Source of the DNA: Terriglobia bacterium
GTDB taxonomy: Bacteria > Acidobacteriota > Terriglobia > JAJPHL01
DNA: 55,230 bases
Reading direction: 5' to 3'
Assembly (NCBI GenBank): GCA_021325275.1
Contig: JAJPHL010000020.1
Location: forward strand, 1 to 55,230
Shown here piece after piece: positions 48,781 to 55,230 of this stretch. Both the position numbers and the translations under genes were made by a program. Positions within the stretch are counted from its first letter, which is position 1, and every line of letters starts with the position of its first letter. The notes beneath the pieces are model-generated. The model searched no databases and was not told where the DNA came from. It saw only the letters and a list, made by a program, of their open reading frames with translations.

Positions 48781-50085
48781 TTGCCCGCTCCCGCGCTCGC
48801 TCGACGCCTCGGGTTGTTCGACGCCACCATGATCGTGATGGGCGGCATCATCGGCTCGGGCATCTTCATCAATCCTTACGTTGTGGCGCGGCAGGTTCAC
48901 ACGCCATTTCTGATTTTGGGCGCGTGGATTTTCGGCGGCGCGGTGGCGTTGGCCGGCGCGTTCGTTTACGCGGAGCTCGCGGTGCGCGCGCCCGCGGCGG
49001 GTGGACAGTACGCGTACTTGCGCGACGCGTTTCATCCGTCGGTGGCGTTTCTCTATGGTTGGGCGTTGCTTCTGGTGATCCAAACCGGCGGCATGGCGGC
49101 GGTCGCGGTGACGTTCGCCCGATATTTCCTGGAACTCACGGGCTGGCACGCGCCCGAGCGCCTGGTGGCGGCGATCGCGCTCGCGGTGCTTACGGCCGTG
49201 AATTGTCTCGGCGTACGCGCCGGCGCGCGGGTGCAGAATTTTTTGATGCTCACGAAGATCGGCGCGATCGTCGGCATGGTGGCGTGCGGATTTTTCTTTG
49301 CGCATCCGGCGTCGAGTACCAGCGCGATTCTCGATCGTCCTGTATCGTTCGACTTGCTCACGGCATTCGGCGCGGCGTTGACTCCCGTGCTGTTCGCCTA
49401 CGGCGGATGGCAAACGGCCAGTTTCGTCGCGGGAGAAATGCGCAGTCCCGAGCGCGACTTGTCGCGCGGCGTGCTGATCGGCGTGCTGGGCGTGATCGCG
49501 CTCTACGTGTCTGTCAGCTTTGTCTGCTTGCATGTGCTCGGTGCCGAAGGGCTCGCGGCCACCATGACGCCCGCGACGGCGGTGATGCGCGCGGCGCTGG
49601 GCGATCGCGGGGCGGCGTTGATCGCGGCGGGCATCGCGATTTCGACGCTCGGTTTCTTGAGTCAAGGGATGCTCACCGCGCCGCGCGTGTATCACGCGAT
49701 GGCCGTCGACGGCGTGTTTTTCAAACGCATCGCCGGCGTGAACGCGCGCACGGCCGCGCCCGTAGCGGCGATTATTCTGCAAGGCGTGTGGGCGATCGTC
49801 GTCGCCTGCTCGGGAAAGTACGAACAGATTCTCAACTATGTGGTGTCGGTCGATTTCATTTGGTTCGGCTTGACCGGCTGCGCCCTTTTCGTTTTTCGCA
49901 AACGCGATCCCGATGCCGCAGGCTATCGCGCGCCGGGACATCCTTTCACCACGCTCTTTTTCACAGCGTGTTGCTGGTTGGTGGTGATCAACACGATCTT
50001 CAAGTATCCTGAGAATAGCTTGATCGGCATTGTGATTCTGCTGACGGGAATCCCGGTGTATTTCCTTTGGAAAAGAAAATCATGA
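48781..50085 (+). CDS. APC-superfamily amino acid permease
   Basis: A 434-residue transporter with about 12 membrane segments. APC landmarks: 'LGLFDATMIVMGGIIGSGIF' (GxGIF), 'AYAELAVRAPAAGGQYAYLR' type segment with E and PxxGG, and 'AYGGWQTASFVAGEMRSPER' (E in 'GEM'). The start is unclear because the palindromic repeat runs up to it: TTG 48781 gives a normal N-terminus, while in-frame GTG 48748 and 48757 lie inside the repeat. It would exchange or import an amino acid. Its stop overlaps the ATG of the aminotransferase gene, suggesting that the imported substrate is transaminated. Confidence 0.9.
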   Translation: MPAPALARRLGLFDATMIVMGGIIGSGIFINPYVVARQVHTPFLILGAWIFGGAVALAGAFVYAELAVRAPAAGGQYAYLRDAFHPSVAFLYGWALLLVIQTGGMAAVAVTFARYFLELTGWHAPERLVAAIALAVLTAVNCLGVRAGARVQNFLMLTKIGAIVGMVACGFFFAHPASSTSAILDRPVSFDLLTAFGAALTPVLFAYGGWQTASFVAGEMRSPERDLSRGVLIGVLGVIALYVSVSFVCLHVLGAEGLAATMTPATAVMRAALGDRGAALIAAGIAISTLGFLSQGMLTAPRVYHAMAVDGVFFKRIAGVNARTAAPVAAIILQGVWAIVVACSGKYEQILNYVVSVDFIWFGLTGCALFVFRKRDPDAAGYRAPGHPFTTLFFTACCWLVVINTIFKYPENSLIGIVILLTGIPVYFLWKRKS

Positions 50086-51173
50086 CGACGCGCACGATGA
50101 GTTCGGAGTACATGCTGTGGGCGAAAACGCAGCAAGCCGCGCGATTCACGCTGGCAGTGAGTGGAATGCCGTCGCTGAAACTCGCGGATCTCGGTGCGAC
50201 GCTCGACGACCTGGAGCTATCGCGCCCCGGCGCGTACGGATACCCCCCGTTGCAAGAGGCGCTCGCCGCGAAATGCGGCGTCTCGGCCGATTGCGTCGTC
50301 GCGGCGGAAGGCACGTCGTTCGCGAATCATCTGGCGATGGCCGCGATCATCGAAGCGGGCGATGAAGTGTTGTGCGAGCATCCGGTATACACGCTGCTCA
50401 CCGACACGCTGGCGTATCTCGGCGCGCAGATTCGTTTGTTCGATCGCCCGGCGGAAAACGGCTTCGACCTCGACCCTGAACGCATCGAACGCGCCCTCAC
50501 GCCGCGCACGAAATTGATTTGTCTGACGAACCTGCACAATCCTTCGAGCAGTTTCATGCCGGAAGAAACGCTTGCGCATGTCGGCGCCATCGCCAGGAAA
50601 GCCGGCGCACGCGTGCTTGTCGACGAAGTGTATCTTGATGCGGTGTGGGAGCCTGCTCCACGCTCCGCGTTTCACCTGGGCCCTGAATTTGTAACAACGA
50701 ATTCGCTCACCAAGATCTACGGACTTAGCGGACTGCGCTGCGGATGGATTCTCGCGGAACCGGAACTGGCGCGACGCATGTGGCGATTGAACGATTTGTT
50801 CGGCGTGAACGCCGCGCATCCCGGTGAGCGCTTGAGCGTGGTCGCCCTGCGCAAGCTGCCGGAAATCGCTGGGCGTGTTCGTGCCTTGCTGGAAACGAAT
50901 CGTGCGCTGCTGAACGAATTCCTCGCGTCGCACGAGGAAGCGATCGAATGCCGGCCACTACAATTCGGCACCGTCTGCTTCCCACGCCTGCGCCGCGGAA
51001 ACGGCGATGCCTTCTGCGCCATGCTGCGCGAACGCTTTGAAACGTCGATTGTCCCAGGCCGCTTCTTCGGAATGGCTGGTCACTTCCGTCTCGGGATCGC
51101 CCAGGATACCGCGCAACTCCGCGAGGGTCTCAGCCGATTAGGCGAAGCACTGCGCAGCCACTCTGCGATATAA
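50082..51173 (+). CDS. PLP-dependent class I/II aminotransferase
   Basis: A 363-residue fold-type I enzyme. It has 'YGYPPLQEALAAKCGVSADC', 'AAEGTSFANHLAMAAIIEAG', 'TKLICLTNLHNPSSSFMPEE' (N-x-H-N-P-S), 'VLVDEVYLDAV' (D-E-x-Y) and the PLP lysine in 'TTNSLTKIYGLSGLRCGWIL'. The C-terminal 'FRLGIAQDTAQLREGLSRLG' includes the substrate-carboxylate Arg. The start ATG 50082 overlaps the permease stop. The exact amino-acid substrate is not clear. Confidence 0.92.
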   Translation: MTTRTMSSEYMLWAKTQQAARFTLAVSGMPSLKLADLGATLDDLELSRPGAYGYPPLQEALAAKCGVSADCVVAAEGTSFANHLAMAAIIEAGDEVLCEHPVYTLLTDTLAYLGAQIRLFDRPAENGFDLDPERIERALTPRTKLICLTNLHNPSSSFMPEETLAHVGAIARKAGARVLVDEVYLDAVWEPAPRSAFHLGPEFVTTNSLTKIYGLSGLRCGWILAEPELARRMWRLNDLFGVNAAHPGERLSVVALRKLPEIAGRVRALLETNRALLNEFLASHEEAIECRPLQFGTVCFPRLRRGNGDAFCAMLRERFETSIVPGRFFGMAGHFRLGIAQDTAQLREGLSRLGEALRSHSAI

Positions 51174-51174
51174 T
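51169..51174 (+). promoter_or_regulatory. Consensus -10 box (TATAAT) before the BON lipoprotein
   Basis: TATAAT lies in the last codons of the aminotransferase gene, 43 bp upstream of the ATG at 51218. A good ribosome site, TAGGAGGGGG at 51205-51214, follows, so this gene has a conventional leader unlike several others here. Confidence 0.45.
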
Positions 51175-51217
51175 CAAAAAAACTAGGGCTCGAGCGGTTG
51201 AATTTAGGAGGGGGACC

Positions 51218-52075
51218 ATGCGCTCGAGAATTGCACTTGCCACTTTGCTTTTGACACTCGCCGCCTGCGGGAAGAGCGACGACGTACTCGCCAACGACAT
51301 CAAAGCCAAGCTGTTTTCCGATCCGGACCTGAAGGCCGCCACGCTCGACGTGTCGGTGAAGAGCGGCGTGGCCACGGTCGCCGGATCGGTTTCGCAACCG
51401 GCGCTGAAGCAGCGCGCGTTGCAACTGGCGCAATCGGAGCCCGGCGTGAAGAGCGTCAACGATCAAGTCAGCGCGCCAGGATCGCCACCCGCGGGCGCGC
51501 CGGGAGCACCTCCGCCCACCGAGCAGCCGGTGACGGCGCAGATTCCCGCGGACACATTGCTGCCGGTCCGCACCGAGCGCGCGATCGATTCGTCGCTCGA
51601 TCACGCCGGCCAAACGTTTCCGGCGTCGCTCTCCGATCCCGTGGCGGTCGCCGACTTCGTGCTGCCGCGCGGCACGCCGCTGACCTTATTGCTGGCGCTC
51701 GATAAGCGCGCCGGACACTTCAAGGGCCGCAGCGAAGTGGAAGTCACGTTAACCGGCCTCACGTTTCAGGATCAGAACTATCAGATCGCCAGCACCTACG
51801 TGGATGAGCGCGGAAAATCGCGCGGCAAAAACACCGCGGTGAAAACGGGAATCGGCGCGGCAGCCGGCGGGATACTAGGCGGTGTTTTCGGTGGCGGGAA
51901 AGGTGCGGCCATCGGACTTGCGGCCGGCGCCGGAGCGGGAGCAGGATCGAACTTTTTCACACATGGACAAAAGGTTCGCATCCCCGCCGAGGCGCGACTC
52001 GATTTTCGTTTGCGCGACCCCGTGACAATTACGTATTACCGGAGTAAGCTGGCACCTACCAGCAATGCGCAATGA
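51218..52075 (+). CDS. BON-domain lipoprotein with glycine-zipper segment
   Basis: A 285-residue protein with a lipoprotein signal ('TLLLTLAACGKSDD', lipobox L-A-A-C). Residues ~24-88 are a BON domain ('DIKAKLFSDPDLKAATLDVS', 'VKSGVATVAGSVSQPALKQR', 'EPGVKSVNDQV'), which binds phospholipid in known proteins such as OsmY/DolP. After a Pro/Ala linker, a second half contains a beta region and a Gly-zipper hydrophobic stretch ('AAAGGILGGVFGGGKGAAIG', ~residues 209-245), as in SLT/Rick17-type outer-membrane proteins. Its 3' end overlaps the start of the next gene by 11 bp. Confidence 0.85.
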   Translation: MRSRIALATLLLTLAACGKSDDVLANDIKAKLFSDPDLKAATLDVSVKSGVATVAGSVSQPALKQRALQLAQSEPGVKSVNDQVSAPGSPPAGAPGAPPPTEQPVTAQIPADTLLPVRTERAIDSSLDHAGQTFPASLSDPVAVADFVLPRGTPLTLLLALDKRAGHFKGRSEVEVTLTGLTFQDQNYQIASTYVDERGKSRGKNTAVKTGIGAAAGGILGGVFGGGKGAAIGLAAGAGAGAGSNFFTHGQKVRIPAEARLDFRLRDPVTITYYRSKLAPTSNAQ

Positions 52076-53501
52076 CAAAACTTTCTCCTTTGTAATCACG
52101 GTTGCACTGCTCGCGCTGCAAGCCGGCTTGATCCCCGCTCACGCGGCGGACTGGCCGCGATTTCGTGGACCGAACGGCTCGGGCGTCGCCGACACTTCGG
52201 CGCTGCCCGATTCGATTGGTCCCACGAACAACGTGATTTGGAAAACCTCGTTGCCGCCGGGACACTCGTCGCCGGTGTTGAGCGGCGATCGCATTTTCCT
52301 CACCGCGTTCGAAGGCGACAAGCTTTTCACGATTGCCCTGGATCGCAAGACGGGCAAGATTCTATGGCGCAAGGAAGCGCCGCGCGACCGCCACGAGAAA
52401 ATGTTCGAACAGAATAGTCCGTCGTCGCCGACGCCGGTGGCCGACGGCCGCAACGTTTATGTTTTCTTTGGCGACTTCGGACTGCTCTCCTACGATTTCG
52501 AAGGCAAGGAGCGTTGGAAGATTCGCCTGGGACCGTTCGATAGCATCTACGGCATGGGAGTCTCGCCGATTCTGGCGGGCGACAACGTGATCCTGGTAAT
52601 CGATCAGAGTCACAATTCCTTCGCCGCGGCTTATTCCCAAGCGGACGGAAAACAAGTGTGGAAGACTCCGCGGCCCGAAGCATTGAGCGGACCCGCCACG
52701 CCGATCCTGTACCGTCCTCGATCGGGCGGCATGCAGATTCTCGCGCCTGGGTCGTTCCGCTTGGACGCCTACGACGCGGCGACGGGAAAAATCGTTTGGT
52801 GGGTGGAGGGCTTGGCCTCCGAAATGAAATCGGTGCCGGTGCTCGACGGCGACACGATCTACACCAACGGCTACTCGTCGCCCTTCAACGATCCCGGCAA
52901 GCACGTCGAGATTCCGCCCTTCCCGGAAATGCTGGCAAAATACGACGCCAACAAAAATGGCACGCTGGAGGAATCGGAAATGCCGGCGGGTCCGATGAAA
53001 CAGTTCTTTTCCTTCGAAGATCTCGACAACGACGGAAAAGTCACCGACAAAGAGTGGACCATCTTCCAAGCCACGATGGCGGCGGAGAACGGACTGTTCG
53101 CTCTGCGCGCGGGCGGCTCGGGCGACATGACGTCCAAGGCGCTGATCTGGAAATATCAGCGCTCGATCCCGCAGCTTCCCTCGCCGTTGCTCTATCGTGG
53201 CGTGCTTTACATGATCAACGACGGCGGCATTCTCACGACGGTCGATCCGGCCACGGGCAAGCCGTTGAAGCAAGGCCGTCTGCGCGGCGCGGTGGACAAA
53301 TACTTCTCGTCGCCGGTGGCGGCCGACGGGAAAGTTTTTTTCGTGGGCAATTCCGGCGTCGTGACGATCCTGAAAGCCGGCGCGGATCAGGAAATCCTTT
53401 CCGTCAACGAGCTCGACGACCAGTGTTTTGCGACGCCGGCGATCGCCGACGGCCGCATCTACATCCGCACGCGCGGCACGCTTTATTGTTTCGGCTTGTA
53501 A
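52065..53501 (+). CDS. Secreted PQQ-like beta-propeller protein with EF-hand insert
   Basis: A 478-residue exported protein (signal ~1-27, 'QAGLIPAHAADWPRFRG'). Propeller blades of the PQQ/BamB type repeat ('LFTIALDRKTGKILWRKEAP', 'LLSYDFEGKERWKI', 'LDAYDAATGKIVWWVEG', 'TVDPATGKPLKQG'). Inserted at about 285-335 are two canonical EF-hand loops, D294-E305 ('DANKNGTLEESE') and D319-E330 ('DLDNDGKVTDKE'), which should bind calcium. Redox PQQ-binding residues are not evident, so it is more likely structural or regulatory. It overlaps the BON lipoprotein gene by 11 bp. Confidence 0.9.
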   Translation: MRNDKTFSFVITVALLALQAGLIPAHAADWPRFRGPNGSGVADTSALPDSIGPTNNVIWKTSLPPGHSSPVLSGDRIFLTAFEGDKLFTIALDRKTGKILWRKEAPRDRHEKMFEQNSPSSPTPVADGRNVYVFFGDFGLLSYDFEGKERWKIRLGPFDSIYGMGVSPILAGDNVILVIDQSHNSFAAAYSQADGKQVWKTPRPEALSGPATPILYRPRSGGMQILAPGSFRLDAYDAATGKIVWWVEGLASEMKSVPVLDGDTIYTNGYSSPFNDPGKHVEIPPFPEMLAKYDANKNGTLEESEMPAGPMKQFFSFEDLDNDGKVTDKEWTIFQATMAAENGLFALRAGGSGDMTSKALIWKYQRSIPQLPSPLLYRGVLYMINDGGILTTVDPATGKPLKQGRLRGAVDKYFSSPVAADGKVFFVGNSGVVTILKAGADQEILSVNELDDQCFATPAIADGRIYIRTRGTLYCFGL

Positions 53502-53508
53502 GAGCAAG

Positions 53509-53617
53509 AAAAAGCAACCGCCGATAAACGCCGATGAACGCCGATAGGAGGCGTCGAGGGCCGGCGCGCCGCGTTGATCTTATCTGCGTTTATCGGCGTT
53601 CATCGGCGGTTGCTTTT
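53509..53617. repeat. Gene-less inverted repeat of the GxxExxY-element type
   Basis: The left arm AAAAAGCAACCGCCGATAAA continues CGCCGATGAACGCCGAT. The right arm is the complement with one unit changed (CGCAGAT), and a GC-rich centre of about 30 bp separates them. Arms match the terminal repeats of the element at 19701-20164 over nearly their full length. T-runs on both sides make it a plausible bidirectional terminator between convergent genes. The right arm supplies the last codons and the TGA of the alkA-like gene. Confidence 0.88.
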
Positions 53618-54238
53618 TTTGTAAGCGCCTTCGAGATAGTGCCAGCGCCAGCAATACCACGATCCGACTGTCGCGTAGGGACTCCACTTGGCGGCAATCT
53701 TGCGCATACGCGTTTTGTCGGGCAATTTGCGCAGCCCGTAAATCCTTTGCATCGCGGTGCGCACGGCGAGATCATCGTGCGGGAAAACGTCGGGACGGCC
53801 GAGCGAGAAAATCAGGAACATTTGCGCGGTCCAAACGCCGATGCCTTTCACCGCGATCATCCGCTCGATGACCACTGCGTCGGAAAATCTTCCTAGTTGA
53901 TTCAGCGGCAATTCGCCCGATTGAACCTTTCCCGCCAGGTCAAGAAGGTACGCGATTTTCTGGCGCGAGCATCCGCATTCGCGTAATCCTTTTTCCCCGA
54001 GACGCAGAATCGACGCGGGCGTAATCCCAGCGGGCTTGCATCGCGCGGCGATGCGCATGCGGATCACTTTGGCAACATGCGCGGAAATTTGCTGCGCAAG
54101 AATCGCGCGGACCAGCGCGCCGAAGCGATCTTGCCGGCGCTGCAGCAGGCATGGTCCCGCGCGCTCGATCCATGCGGCCATGATGGGGTCGGCGGTGCGA
54201 AGATGCGCGATGCCGGCTTCACGAATGTGACGTTTCAT
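53600..54238 (-). CDS. DNA-3-methyladenine glycosylase II family protein
   Basis: A 212-residue HhH-GPD glycosylase. 'RFGALVRAILAQQISAHVAK' (helix with the QQ-S motif), the hairpin 'LGRFSDAVVIERMIAVKGIG' then 'VWTAQMFLIFSLGRPDVFPH', and the catalytic Asp in 'VFPHDDLAVRTAM' match AlkA. It removes alkylated bases. The length fits the AlkA-catalytic core without the N-terminal TATA-like domain. The ATG 54238 overlaps the PIN gene's stop (ATGA). The last codons S-N-R-R and the TGA stop come from the palindrome at 53509-53617. Confidence 0.9.
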   Translation of the reverse strand: MKRHIREAGIAHLRTADPIMAAWIERAGPCLLQRRQDRFGALVRAILAQQISAHVAKVIRMRIAARCKPAGITPASILRLGEKGLRECGCSRQKIAYLLDLAGKVQSGELPLNQLGRFSDAVVIERMIAVKGIGVWTAQMFLIFSLGRPDVFPHDDLAVRTAMQRIYGLRKLPDKTRMRKIAAKWSPYATVGSWYCWRWHYLEGAYKKSNRR

Positions 54239-54636
54239 GCGATCTCTAGGAACGCGGCGGAAGTAAGAATGCGAATGCCTTCGAATGGGTCAAGCACCAA
54301 GAGGTCATCGTCGCCGCTCACGATGCAATCGGCGTGTCCGCTCGTAGCAAGATCGAGAAGCATGTTGTCTTTGGGGTCGCGGCAAACTTTGTGTTTCCGC
54401 TCCACCGAGACCCATTCCGTCCTCGCAACGAGTTCGTCGAGGAAGCCCAACACCTTTTCCTCGGTAAAGTACTTTCGCAACTTGGGGCGGTCCAATACTG
54501 CTCTCAACTCCCGCCATAAATCGATAGACATCAACACGGTGTGCCTTTCGCTCGCCACCTTTAGAGCGCGAGCGGGCGTTGAATGAGGAGACATGGCGGC
54601 ACTCACCAACACGTTTGTGTCGAAGGGCGCTCGCAC
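54235..54636 (-). CDS. PIN-domain protein, putative toxin
   Basis: A 133-residue PIN-fold protein starting at GTG 54636. It has 'FDTNVLVSAAMSP' (first acidic residue), 'ELRAVLDRPKLRKYFTEEKV', 'CRDPKDNMLLDLATSGHADC' (D-P-K-D-N) and 'IVSGDDDLLVLDPFEGIRIL' (G-D-D/D-L), the acidic triad of the COG1569-type toxin PIN ribonucleases. The GTG lies 4 bp after the stop of a small antitoxin-like gene. The stop overlaps the alkA-like ATG. A ribonuclease toxin function is inferred from the family. Confidence 0.88.
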   Translation of the reverse strand: MRAPFDTNVLVSAAMSPHSTPARALKVASERHTVLMSIDLWRELRAVLDRPKLRKYFTEEKVLGFLDELVARTEWVSVERKHKVCRDPKDNMLLDLATSGHADCIVSGDDDLLVLDPFEGIRILTSAAFLEIA

Positions 54637-54640
54637 CGCA

Positions 54641-54880
54641 TTACTTTTCGTCGAGGATTTCTTGAAGAAGCTCGGGAGTCAACCCGCGCGCTTGTGCTTC
54701 TTTGCCGATTTCGTCCATCAGGGCAAAGAACTCCTCATTCGACAGGCGTCGGCCCTTACGGTGCCTCCGGACGTCAACTGCGACGTCGAACGCAACCGCC
54801 TCGAGTTCTTCAGGTGACAGTTCGCGAAACCTCTTCGCGGTTTCTGGATCCACCGGGATGGAAATGGTTTCCTGCTCCAT
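54641..54880 (-). CDS. Putative antitoxin of the PIN toxin
   Basis: A 79-residue acidic, helical protein starting MEQETISIPVDPETAKRFRE. 'ISIPVDPETAKRF' resembles a ribbon-helix-helix DNA-binding N-terminus, and the C-terminal half ('LSNEEFFALMDEIGKEAQAR', 'GLTPELLQEILDE') is of the kind that wraps a PIN toxin. It lies 4 bp upstream of the PIN gene, the usual antitoxin-first order. It starts 2 bp after the hslU stop. Assignment is by size, composition and position. Confidence 0.8.
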   Translation of the reverse strand: MEQETISIPVDPETAKRFRELSPEELEAVAFDVAVDVRRHRKGRRLSNEEFFALMDEIGKEAQARGLTPELLQEILDEK

Positions 54881-54882
54881 GG

Positions 54883-55230
54883 CTACAGTATATACCTGCT
54901 CAAATCCTGGTCCTTCACCACGTCGGCGAGCTGTTTCTGCACGTAGGTCGCGTCGATCTTTACGGTTTTCTTCTTCAGGTCCGGGCCCTCGAAGCTGATC
55001 TCGTCCAAAATCTTTTCCATGATCGTGTGCAGACGGCGCGCGCCGATGTTTTCGGTGCTTTCGTTCACCAGCGCCGCGAAACGCGCGATCTCATTCAGCG
55101 CGTCGTCCGAAAAACTCAGCTTGATTCCGTCGGTTTCGAGCAGCGCCGTATATTGCTTGATCAGCGCGCTCTGCGGCTCTTTCAAAATCCGTACGAAATC
55201 CTCCACCGATAGACTCTTCAACTCCACGCG
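54883..55230 (-). CDS. hslU: ATP-dependent protease ATPase subunit HslU (C-terminal part; 5' end outside window)
   Basis: The last ~115 residues of HslU/ClpY: '[20 protein letters not shown]', '[20 protein letters not shown]', '[20 protein letters not shown]' (sensor-2 type G-A-R-R), '[17 protein letters not shown]' and the C-terminal '[12 protein letters not shown]' that inserts into HslV. The frame continues past the window edge. HslUV degrades misfolded or regulatory proteins in the cytoplasm. The stop is 2 bp before the antitoxin start, and the final codons contain a TATACT box on the same strand. Confidence 0.95.
   Translation of the reverse strand, partial: RVELKSLSVEDFVRILKEPQSALIKQYTALLETDGIKLSFSDDALNEIARFAALVNESTENIGARRLHTIMEKILDEISFEGPDLKKKTVKIDATYVQKQLADVVKDQDLSRYIL
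54887..54892 (-). promoter_or_regulatory. -10-like box (TATACT) inside the last hslU codons
   Basis: Read on the minus strand, TATACT spans the Tyr-Ile-Leu codons of hslU and ends 6 bp before the antitoxin ATG at 54880. Transcription from it would give a leaderless antitoxin-toxin-glycosylase mRNA independent of hslU. The -35 region would lie further inside hslU. Confidence 0.4.

Noticed and set aside
1-55230. tRNA or rRNA genes
   Set aside because: No TPsiC-arm-like GGTTCGAATCC stretch in a cloverleaf context or rRNA conserved core was noticed on either strand; an automated tRNA scan was not possible here.

Overview
The window reads as chromosomal DNA of a GC-rich, Gram-negative-type bacterium. 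The gene content points to Acidobacteriota, most likely the Bryobacterales/Solibacter side: a sortilin-like propeller protein, a DUF3300 protein, a Tat-exported TIM-barrel 'epimerase', a multiheme cytochrome, an ECF-led type II secretion operon, bacterial TMTC-like TPR membrane proteins and many palindromic intergenic repeats. This is inference from gene families; no phylogeny was run. I saw no rRNA, tRNA, prophage, transposase or CRISPR array.

Layout. 1-7.5 kb: 3' part of a secreted sortilin-like protein, a DUF488 gene, an octaheme cytochrome c, then an ECF sigma / FecR-like regulator with two secreted unknowns. 7.6-16 kb: Tat-type TIM-barrel protein, penicillin-binding transpeptidase, DUF3300 protein, an osmoprotectant ABC transporter (fused permease/binding protein plus ATPase) divergent from a MerR regulator and surE, then small genes (aspartyl-protease-like, rhodanese, unknown). 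16.2-29.2 kb: one long collinear block with ECF sigma, zinc-finger anti-sigma, a secreted unknown and a type II secretion system in the order E-F-G-H-I-J-K-L-M-C-D. A 464-bp GxxExxY element with perfect 30-bp inverted repeats sits exactly between gspE and gspF. 29.3-38 kb: WxcM-like bifunctional sugar enzyme, two tandem Ser/Thr/Gly-rich secreted paralogs, a DUF1573-like protein, prmC and a TMTC-like GT-C/TPR membrane protein. 38-41 kb: dinB, CCA-adding enzyme and a 46-residue membrane protein. 41-43.3 kb: a benzoate-CoA-ligase-like gene bracketed by two related palindromic elements. 43.3-53.5 kb: secreted unknown, orphan histidine kinase, HExxH membrane protein, SDR, M28 peptidase, amino-acid permease plus aminotransferase, BON lipoprotein plus PQQ-propeller/EF-hand protein. 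53.6-55.2 kb: hslU (partial), antitoxin, PIN toxin and alkA-like glycosylase on the minus strand.

Three themes stand out. (1) An inverted-repeat element family: one copy carries a GxxExxY nuclease-like gene whose start and stop lie in the repeats, and gene-less copies elsewhere have been captured as the ends of host genes. (2) A plausible surface-protein route: a type II secretion operon led by its own sigma/anti-sigma pair, two abundant-looking Ser/Thr-rich secreted paralogs, a nucleotide-sugar enzyme and a TMTC-like membrane glycosyltransferase. (3) Near-consensus -10 boxes 6-14 bp before several start codons that lack Shine-Dalgarno sequences, suggesting leaderless or nearly leaderless mRNAs.
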